Origin: Tetragonia tetragonoides
Lineage: Eukaryota > Streptophyta > Magnoliopsida > Caryophyllales > Aizoaceae
Length of the DNA: 64,000 nt
Assembly: GCA_038025085.1 (NCBI GenBank)
Contig: CM076139.1
Location: forward strand, 24,753,807-24,817,806
Direction: 5' to 3'
Positions 23,255-33,300 of the stretch are shown in pieces; within the stretch, counting starts at the first letter, position 1; each line of letters opens with the position of its first letter. The notes beneath the pieces are model-generated. The model did not search any database and was not told the DNA's origin. It worked only from the letters and a program-made list of their open reading frames with translations. The translations under genes were made by a program, and so were the position numbers.

Positions 23255-23467
23255 TTCAAGGGGGAGTGTTATAATTCCCACATGTTAGAATAGATGAATG
23301 GCTCACTTGAAACCAATAATAGACTTTTACTATGCTTGTATAGTAACTCCCGTATATACCCGCCCTATAAATAGTCAAGTTGTAGTTCAGCAAAATGTGA
23401 CTGAATGAAAGCAAAAATTACGAATACTTTTACTACTTTTAACTTTCTTTTGAGCTATCTTTTAACA
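23255..23467 (+). repeat. Polypurine tract and 3' LTR of the second copia element
   Basis: CAAGGGGGAG is followed by TGTTATAATTCCC at 23267, and the repeat ends TTTTAACA at 23467 (201 bp). Short LTRs of this kind are usual for non-SIRE copia families. No partner LTR is present in the window. Confidence 0.8.
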
Positions 23468-23566
23468 CGAAATAATTATTTGAAAAAGAGAAAAAAAAAA
23501 AATGAAAATGTCACAGCTAGGTGAGATTATTTTCAGATTATTTCCAAGAAATTTTCCAAAATTATA

Positions 23567-24471
23567 CTCCCTCCGTCCCTCATTTACTTGGGCATATAGA
23601 AATGGCACGCGTTTTAATAAAAATTAACTTTGGCATTCATTTTCCAACTATTCCCTTACCCCCTTCTCTTGTCATTCTCTCTCCTCCCCAACCAAAATTT
23701 TCTCTCTCCACCTCCCATTACCCCACCAGCCCCCAACACCACCATAATCATCCCACCGTCTTTTCTCACTCTCTCTCCTCAGAAACTTATCCACCATAAC
23801 CACCCCAATAAACCCACCACCATATCCACCATTAGCACCACCAAGAAACCCACCACCATATCCACCATTACCACCACCAAGAAACCCACCACCATATCCA
23901 CCATAACCACCACCCACCGACCTCCACCACCCTAACGCCCTGGAATTCCGACCACTACAACCCCAACACCCACCGACCTCCACCACCCTAACAACCGGGA
24001 AGTTCCACCACTACAGCCCACTACCTCACCACCGCGGTCCAATTCCAAAACCCCTGCCACACACTCAGCTTCTCTCTCCATTTCGCCCTCCACCATGAAA
24101 CACCACCATCCCACCACCAGCTTCTCTATCCATTTAGCCAATTGAAGATCTGAAAATCAATGAGATTTAATTCGGAGAATTTGAAAGCAAAATTGAAAAA
24201 CAAAAATTTTGAAGATCTGAATGTAATTTGCCGGCCACCGTTATTTTTCTCCAGCCACATTTAGGAGAGAGAAAGTGTGGGGAAAAGGAAAAGAGGTTAA
24301 GGAAAAAGAAAAGGAAAAAGAAAAGGAAAGAAAAGGGAAAGAAAATAATGACATTTAAAATTGGGGTAAATAAGTAATTTCATTAGTTTTTTCATACCAT
24401 TTAAAGAAATATCGAAGTAAACAAGGACATCTTAAAATGAAATGTGCCCAAGTAAAAAGGGACAGAAGGTG
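23567..24471 (+). mobile_element. Stowaway/mariner-type non-autonomous element, 905 bp, TA target duplication
   Basis: The left end is CTCCCTCCGTCCCTC and the right end, read inward, is CACCTTCTGTCCC; both continue into TTACTTGGGCA. TA dinucleotides flank it at 23565-23566 and 24472-24473. The interior is C-rich, with Pro/Thr-like short repeats and no transposase. It lies about 215 bp upstream of the start codon of the complex I gene. Confidence 0.85.
23795..23935 (+). repeat. About 33-bp minisatellite inside the MITE
   Basis: Three to four units of CACCACCAAGAAACCCACC followed by ACCATATCCACCATTA. The ORFs on both strands here (Thr/Ile/Pro-rich and Gly/Tyr-rich) are products of the repeat. 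Confidence 0.8.
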
Positions 24472-24478
24472 TATAAAA
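24472..24478 (+). promoter_or_regulatory. Candidate TATA box of the complex I gene
   Basis: TATAAAA lies about 210 bp upstream of the ATG. Its first two bases are the TA target duplication of the MITE, so the box spans the transposon junction. A start near 24505 would give a leader of about 180 nt. Not proven; many mitochondrial-protein genes lack a TATA box. Confidence 0.45.
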
Positions 24479-24633
24479 TTTCAACCCACAAAGTCGGTTC
24501 ACACGGGTTGGTTTACTCTCTCGGGTCACATCATTTAGCCTTCCATCTCCATTCTCCCCCACCCCATCAAAAGCCCAAACAAAGCCGCGAATTCAGTTCA
24601 CCCCTCTAGTCACCCCCACAAATCACCTCACAC

Positions 24634-24638
<5 letters not shown>

Positions 24639-24668
<30 letters not shown>
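24639..24668 (+). repeat. (GA)15 microsatellite in the 5' untranslated region
   Basis: An uninterrupted GA run ends 17 bp before the start codon at 24686. GA/CT tracts in 5' leaders are common in plants and can bind GAGA-binding (BBR/BPC) factors; that role here is inference. Confidence 0.9.
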
Positions 24669-24670
<2 letters not shown>

Positions 24671-24685
24671 AAAGAGAGATCAGAA

Positions 24686-25095
24686 ATGGGGTTAGGCTCA
24701 TTGACATCAGGAGCAATTCGACGAGCGATCCTCAACAGATCCTTAACGAAATCAATCAGACCAATAGTCTCAACCCCAGAACTCAAAACTGCGACCGCCG
24801 CACAAGAGGCAACCCCAGATCCTCCACCACCACCACCTAGACCACCAGTTGCAAATGCTAGGGTTCATTTTCCAAACCCAGAAGATGCAATCGAAGTTTT
24901 CGTTGATGGTTATGCTGTCAAAATCCCAAAGGGTTTCACTGTCCTTCAAGCTTGTGAAGTTGCTGGGATTGATATCCCGAGGTTTTGTTACCATAGTCGT
25001 CTTTCTATTGCTGGGAATTGTCGTATGTGTCTTGTTGAAGTTGAGAAATCTCCTAAACCTGTTGCTTCTTGTGCTATGCCTGCTCTTCCAGGTCA

Positions 25096-25131
<36 letters not shown>

Positions 25132-27315
25132 TTGTTGTTATTATTGCTACAACTCTAATTAAACACCTTTTTTTCAGTGATTGTTTTTGGGCTTTTATTT
25201 TTTATTTTTAATGTCTATGTTGTAGCCTGGTGGTTTGAGGGTGCTGCGTTGTGGTGATTGCTTTTGTGTTTAAATGTGAATGTGGTGGATATTGTTAGAT
25301 TTTCTATTGTTTGATTTGATAGAGAAGAAAGTTTGAGGGTATGTGATAGTTTGGAAAACTGTGGTAAATTTTATTCAACTCTCTCTCGCTAGCTCCATTT
25401 TTTTTTTAAAATTGTTAGTCTATTTATAACGCTATTCAACATTATCTTTACAGTGGTTGTTTTTGATGTGTATGTTGGGATTTGCTTGAACTTGATTGTG
25501 TCACTTGTTGTATTTTGGGCTTTAAGGTGTAATGTGGAGGAATGGTTGATATTGTTTTTGATTGTTTTTTAAGAGAAAATGCTGTAAGGTGTTAGGTGTG
25601 TGTGTGTGTGTGTGTTTTGTTATTGTAAGAATTTTATTGTACAGTTTTTTCAGTGATTGTTTTGGTCGGTTTATTATGTCTATATTGTGGCCTGGTGTTT
25701 CAAGGGGTGTTGTGTTTTGGTGATGCTTTTGGGTTTAAATTTGAATGTGGAGAAAAATTGTTGATTTTGTCTGCTTTGCTCTGCAAGAGAATAAACATTG
25801 GTAAATTTTAAAATGTCTAGGGGATATGTGACAGTTAGGATAGTTTCAGAACTAGAAGGGTGAAAAGTAATTGTGTTTGTTGCTGCAGTTTTCTGTGTGC
25901 TTACTTTTTCATATTTTTTGACAATTCTGTATTATGCTTTTTTTGTTTGATATATGGCCTATGTAGTTTAAGTGAATGGGAGAACGGGGGAAGAAACTAA
26001 TCATGTAACAAATTTGTTGTCATGGAAATGGGATAATTTCTATTCTTGTTCCGGGTTTTCATAATTGAGGCTTGTGTGGTTTGATAGTTTGATGAAATGG
26101 GACAAGGACAACGCGATAATTATTCATCAATTCATTTGTTCACTCATCCTTTACTTAAACTGTTTTTAAGAAAAGCCAAAATCTTCTTTTGCGGGTCTAT
26201 TGGAAATATCCACTCTACTAGGCGACTAGGTAAGGGTAAGGCTGCGTACAACTTGACCTCCTTAGACCCTGCCCTCGGCGGGATGTTGTTGTTCATTGGA
26301 AAGGACAATTGGTGAGCCGAGGAGTGACTGCTTGACTTCACAAGGTTAGCATGTATATGGGAATCAAGATCAGCTCAGGAAACTGTATGCTATGGCTTAG
26401 TTTACAAGATCCTACAGTTGAATTTTACTGCTGTCAAGGAGATTGAATACAACTATCTTGGCTAAAATGTGAAGCTGAATATTATGTTATCTACTAAATT
26501 GATGCATGTTCCTTTCCAACAAGTCCAATAGATAGCTGCGAATGTTGGGTGTAGTGTCTTTTTTTGTCATATCTAATAGAAAGGTATTATTTTTTTTTGT
26601 ATCCGGAGAATCCATAAATGTGAGGATACGTGAAGTGGTCGCAACATGTGGTGCAAGCAAAATCTCTTTGATACCATGAGCAAAAATCAAAACTGGAGTT
26701 AGAAAAGAACTTTAGCTCAATAGAATATCGAAAGTCACCTGAGGCACTTGATTGTGGATGATGATATTGTTTTTCAGATACCATAAAATTGCTACTAGCA
26801 GAATGCCATAGAATTTCCTTTTTTTCCACCGTCCTCCAATGTTCATCCAACAGAAAGAATGTGTTGTGTTTTCAAATATGGCAAAAGAAAGTACACTGCA
26901 GAAAGAATGTTCATCCTGCACTGGTTTAATATAGAACAATCACATTTAGAGGCCATTGCATGAGAGAACTGTTTTGTTGTGTAATTTGGTATTTTATTCA
27001 TCTATATCATAAGCTCAGCTGGTAAGACCTCTAAGAAGTATTCCAGAGGTTCAGGTTCGAGTCCCTCAGGACCACTACAGGTCGTTAACTTCAGGGCCCA
27101 TGGGATTAGTCAATCAAAGCTTGGACACCCATGTTATCTAAAAAACAATAATAATAAAAAGTTTGTACTCTTTCCGTTTCGGAAAACCTTAACATTTGTT
27201 TTTTGATGGTCAAAGTTTACCAACTTTGACTGTTGATTTTTAAAAAATATATAAGGATTTACAATATAAAAGTACTATGGTTAGATTCATTTTTAATAGT
27301 ACTTTCGGAAAATCA

Positions 27316-27346
<31 letters not shown>

Positions 27347-30300
27347 GTAATTTCTATATTCATATAAATACAGTTATTTAAGGTCAAAGTGGTGCATTGG
27401 AGACCGTGAAAAAGTAAATGTTAAGGTTTTTCTAAAACGGAAGTAGTATATATTAGTTAAAACGAAGCTTGTGCGATTTTGTGACATTACAAAGTTTCTG
27501 TTCTCCCTTGTTGTTGCATTGTATTTTGCTCGTGTTTTATGGGTTGTTTGTTGGGAGAGTGTTTGTTGTCCCTGCTATAGTAGGATGGGGGTGGGGGTAA
27601 GTAAGGAGCTTAAGTTGCAGAGGCGTTGCGTCTCTTGCGTCCTTATGCTGGCTTTGGCTAGAGTGCAACTCTAGGATTTTGATAGGGTTAGTATGCCATT
27701 TGAGTTTGTTTGGGAGCTGGTAGTGTATTTGGCGTCGTCGTGTGCCAAAGTGACTGGGGCCTTTAAGGTGGGGCCCCTAACTTTTGTCCAACTTCCTCTT
27801 AGCTTGTAATTATTTGTTTCACGATATCAATAAATTTTTTCTTATCAAAAAACGAAAAAAAGAAAAAATGAAGTTCTCATTCTCCCTTGCATTTGGTTTA
27901 AATTTGGTTTCATATTTAATTTTCTGAGCAAAACATAGAATTTCAGGTTGTCACTTGGTTTTGCATATAATAATTTGTTATAAGGTTTGCATTGTGTATA
28001 CCTCTACGTGATATTATACTCATTGATTCACTTTTTGACTTACAATGGTCTCTGTGAAAGCCATCCTTTGTCCTAAGGGATACACAACCAGGAAGGGGTA
28101 GCTTTTGTAAGGCTGAATGATCGGTGTTGGAGATTTTTAATTTAAAACAGAGGAAATTATTGCATTGAGGTTATACTCATCTTTTATGTATGCATTTATA
28201 TATTTTGATGGATAATACTCTTTCTGGAGTTAGTGAGCATCATTTTACGGTATTTGGCTTTGATGTTTAGAGTTTTCCTAATGTTGGAAGAATGAAAAAT
28301 ATAGAGGATCCATATCATGAAAGTTGTGTTGTTCACTTGTATGCAATGAAGCACGGAAACAGACGTTTCCCGTGACAGAAACGTTTCGGAAACGGCACGC
28401 TGGAGACACGCTTTAGAAACGTACAGAGACGTGTTCACCCAGGCGGAAATGTGTCAGGTAGGGCGAAACGCCAGTTCAGCATTTTGGAAACGTGGGATAA
28501 GCGTTTCCAGGACGAGAAAATCGAAAAAAAAAAAAGAAATAAGTTGATTTTTTAAGTCCTCAACCCAGCATCTTTCTCCTCCTTTCTGTGTTTATTTTCC
28601 AGCGAACCCAAGTCAAACGCCAATAGCTTCTGCAGGTGCTTGAGTGGTAAACCGCAACTTTTTAATTCATCGTAGATCTGAGTGGAGGAGGCGATGATGG
28701 TCATTGAAGATTGGGGCGAGGCTCTCTGTCTGGTTGTGGATCAGTGGGGTGGTCTAGTGGATCGATGAAGAGAGAGAGAGAGGAGAAGAAGTGAAGACGG
28801 AAGAGTGAAGAGTTGGTGCGTGGAAATTTAGAAAGCATAATAATTAATGTGTGGGGTTCTGTGAAAGAAAGGTTAAACTGTTTGGTCAAAAAAGGAGTAG
28901 CAAACAGCTGTAAAGGTGTAGTTTGGTTGGTAGTACAAGTCTAGAATGTGTAGTACACTACTACTGGGACACGCTTTACACAAAATTGAGCCCATTTTTA
29001 GATTTATTTAGTGAGGTGCCCATTTAACCGTGTATTAGTAATTCTTAAACTGTACTCGTATTTTTTTATTTTATGTTTTTAGTTTTGAATTTTGTTTTTG
29101 CGTTTCCGCATTTCCTACATATTTGAGAATTTGCGTTTCCCGTGTCCCGTGTCTGCGTTTCCATTTCCGTGCAATCTTGCTTGTATGTTTATCCCTTATA
29201 GGTGCCCTTGCTTTCCCATTCCCATTCCCATTTCCTTTTTCTTTTTATTCTTATTTTTTTTTCTGGTGTTATTTATAATTCTTCTTATGGAGGGTGGTTG
29301 TGGGTGTAGCCACATTCTTATTAGCTTTTCTTTTATTGGGGAGAAATTGGTATCTTTTTTTGAATACGTTTTTCAGTTTATCTTGTTGAATGTACTTAAG
29401 AATATATGATGTCTCAATTGCAGGGATGAAGATAAAAACAGACACACCGTTAGCGAAGAAGGCTCGCGAGGGAGTGATGGAGTTTCTCCTTATGAATCAT
29501 CCTCTGGATTGTCCAATCTGTGATCAGGGTGGAGAGTGTGACCTCCAAGATCAGTCTATGGCATTTGGTTCTGATAGAGGTCGCTTCACTGAAATGAAAA
29601 GATCCGTAGTTGATAAGAACTTAGGCCCTCTTGTCAAAACAGTGATGACTCGATGTATCCAGTGTACAAGGTCAATTACCAGCTACTACTTTACTTTGAT
29701 GCTCTTTATCTAATTAATATGAAACACCTTGTACGTTGCACCCCCACTGTCAGTGTTGAGTCATCTTCATTGCAGTGTTGGTGTTTCTGACAAGCATTAT
29801 AGCTGATGAAGTAGAGTTTCTGCTATTCACTTTAAATGAGAGTGAATGATCATTGTTAACATGGAAATATGGCTTATTGTCCATAGCTTTCCCCCTGTGT
29901 TCACTTTACCTTTGTTATTTTGTCATAGTATCCATACATTAAATTCGTTCTGTTTGATAACCTTACTCCATAATCCATAGTCATCTGTCCTGTCCCACAT
30001 GTTATGTTTATTATCATGTGCTGTTTGCATGTACAAGGCATTCTGCCCAATTCTCACTGACATGGGTTGCTTGGGTAACAGATGTGTCAGGTTTGCAAGT
30101 GAGGTAGCTGGGGTTCAGGATCTTGGCATGTTAGGCCGTGGTAGTGGTGAGGAAATCGGGACCTACGTTGAAAAGCTTATGACAAGTGAACTATCCGGCA
30201 ATGTAATTGATATTTGCCCAGTTGGTGCCCTTACTTCCAAGCCTTTTGCATTTAAGGCCCGCAATTGGGAGTTGAAGGCAACTGAGAGCATCGATGTCAC

Positions 30301-33300
30301 TGACGCAGTTGGCTCCAACATACGGATTGATAGTAGAGGGCCAGAAGTCATGCGTATCATTCCACGACTTAATGAGGTACTCTTGATTTTCTAGTGCTTT
30401 AGTATTCCTTCCAACTGAATACTGCTCATAAATCTCAATTACCTCCTGTTCTGCATGCTTAAACTCTGATTGGACAACCAATCAACCTGTATCTGTGCGA
30501 AATCCTCTACTTCATATTGACGTAACTAAGTTTAACATTGATTGAAGATAGCCATTTGTCTTCATTGTTCTTCTCTCTCCCTCTCCCTCACTTTTGCTTT
30601 TTCTATTTTTTATTTTTGTTTTTTTAAATTTATTTCTCTGTTGCCATGATAAAAGAACAACCCTTAACCCAGTTCAACACCCAAGAATTTCATGGTTGAC
30701 GGTAGCTTAAAATGTTATGGTGGTACTACCTATAAGGTGTCCACACCTAAGAAACTTTACAATTAGGTGTCCTTGGCTTGGAGTATGGGCAAGGACATGA
30801 TAAAAAGATCTGTGGTGTTTTGCGGGGTCAATTCTCAAGCCGATCTTGGGCTAGCTAGGCGGCTCGAGTGTTAAAGCACATGTAAGCTGCACTGAAGGAT
30901 TGACCGAAAGACTTTAAACGTTCCCTTGTCAATAGTCATCCAGCATCTTCTTCGCCAACCATATGTATAGTTTTTTTAAATAACATGGGTATCTGGGTTT
31001 TGCTTCCTTATCCAACTATATAGTAATTGTATGTTCTTTTAATCCACATTTTCATACCGGATCATAGACACCTTTTCCCTTTGTTCTCTGCTTCCCGCTT
31101 AGCAATTTTCTGATTTAGAACAAAAGCGAAAGCTACCTTATTTTGTAGCTACTTGTAATATGACATCAAAAATGTTTACTTTTAAGTACTTTCACTACAA
31201 CACTGTGTTCTGAGTATATAAGGGAGATATTATTTAAGTACAGTGAGAAAAGTGCACCTCGTGTGCATGAGGCGCGCGCCTCATCTCTAGGGGAGGGGAC
31301 CCTTTGCATGTCATGGAGCCTCATGCCTCTTAAACCAAGCTACGAAGTGGTAGGAGCGAAGGGAATGTGACATATGAAGCAAAGACAGTTACTTTCAGGA
31401 CAAGGGGAGTATTAGTAATTTCTACAGGTCCCAGGTTCGAGTCCCCTGCGCAGATTTTTGTGGTTTTTAACTTCAGGGCCCATGGGATTTGTCAAGCAAA
31501 GCTTGGACACCCATGTCATATAAAAGAATAGATAAGCAAACAGGGTTATCCTGATCAAGTACAAGCAAAATCCTTTCAGTATGGAATTAGCTTGACAGAT
31601 ACGTTGCAGTTTGGAATTTCGCTAGACAAAAGCCATTCAGCTTGGAACTAGCTACTTGTTTGTTCACTTTCTGCCTCTTACTGTTGCTTTATGTTAGTCC
31701 TTGGGCACTTTAATAGTCATCTGTAATGGACCCAAATGATTCACTATTTCTTTGGCTTTGGATTATAATTGACTAAATCAAAATGGCTCCTTAAACTACC
31801 TGTGCTTATTTATTATGAAGTAGCACATGGCCACGAGATTTTGCATCAAGGATTGATTGGAAATAACAGTGGTAATTTTGATGTTGTACTTTGAAGGGGT
31901 CATGATGTAATCACATTCAAGATTTGTGGAATATGTTATGGAGCTGTTTGGGTAATGATGTGATAGGATAAGGATAGACTATTAGAATACATCCATGTTT
32001 CCTGTGCTCTATGTTGCAGTTGCTCTGACTTTCATTTCAACCCAATTTATCCTGCTGGATTCTCAGACATTGGGATTTGAAATGGCAGTTGGATACTTCA
32101 AATATACCAAAAACAAGAAAAATCCCTTAAGATAGATGAGTAAGATCCTAGCTTTCACACCTGTTACAGATAATGTGGGTAACCTTTTGGTTAAAATAGC
32201 GAATGATCAATGTTTCATCATTTTTCTTTTTATCCTAAGAAAGTACCTGATGTAGAGTGTTTGACATTCAGACTGTCGTACCCTGGGGGATAGAGGAGTC
32301 AGAGCTTGATTAATAGAATCTCTCTTGGCACTTTTGGAAGCTCATTTTGTGCAGAGAAAGTGTAGAAGTTATTGTTCTTCTATAGTTATTCCTTTTCTAC
32401 TGTGGCTGTTTTTGAGACTACTGTATCATATTTGTGCAGGATGTAAATGAAGAATGGATTTCAGACAAAACTCGATTCTGTTACGATGGTCTTAAAAGGC
32501 AAAGGCTGAATGATCCTATGATTCGTGGGCCTGATAATCGTTTCAAGGCTGTCAGCTGGCGTGATGCGCTTGCTGTGGTCGCTGAGGTTATGCATCAAGT
32601 TAAACCAGAAGAAATTGTAGGTGTTGCTGGTCGGTTGTCTGATGCCGAATCTATGATGGCACTGAAGGATCTTTTGAATAGGATGGGATCTAATAATGTG
32701 TGGTGCGAAGGAAACGGTATGCAGCCCCAAGCTGATCTGCGTTCAGGGTATCTTTTGAACTCTGGCATTGCTGATCTGGAGAAGGCAGATCTCTTCCTTA
32801 TCGTTGGTAGCCAGGTAATTTCTTATTTCATTTTCTTTTCATATAAGTTGTAATAAGAAAATTTGTAATTATATTATATTGCCTAGTGTTGATTTTGGCA
32901 GAAAATCCTGTTAGAAAATTACGAGTTCACTGATATGATATTGTGTGTTGTAAGATTTCCAATGTCACTATAAAGTTTACTGTGTGTTGTAATTGTGAAT
33001 GATAGTTTCTAGATTTGATGAATATAAAGAGTGAGCGACTTTACTGATATGATATTGTACGTTTTTAGCTCCTTTTCTTCCCTTAAGCTAATCAATCCCC
33101 GTTTTTGTATCTCAAACAAAAGGGTAGAAATGCTCACACCTCCACTTGTCGTTGGAAGGTGAATTTTGCATGTATGTTGCTTTTGGTAGGTAGAAATGGG
33201 AGTTTGGGGAATTTGAAGTTGGAATTTGTTGGGGATTCATGTTGTAAATCCCAGTCCGCTGTTTGGTGTATAAGTGGGAATAGGTAGGGATTTCAGTAAC

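Larger units (their letters stand above)
13961..23467 (+). mobile_element. Second, older Ty1/copia retrotransposon, plus strand, split by a hAT element
   Basis: Gag remnants (13961-14769), pol remnants (19240-23023), a polypurine tract and a 201-bp 3' LTR (23267-23467) are collinear on the plus strand. The 5' LTR and primer site are missing, lost at the scrambled junction. Many stops and frameshifts show that it is older than its neighbour. The hAT at 14778-19231 interrupts it just after the gag zinc knuckle. Confidence 0.85.

Noticed and set aside
23630..23986. Pro/Thr-rich plus-strand ORF and Gly/Tyr-rich minus-strand ORF resembling cell-wall proteins
   Set aside because: Both are opposite readings of a 33-bp minisatellite inside a MITE; no signal peptide.
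27008..27080. Possible tRNA gene
   Set aside because: A and B boxes are present but the acceptor and anticodon arms do not form, and a SINE body with A-rich tail follows; two relatives exist nearby.
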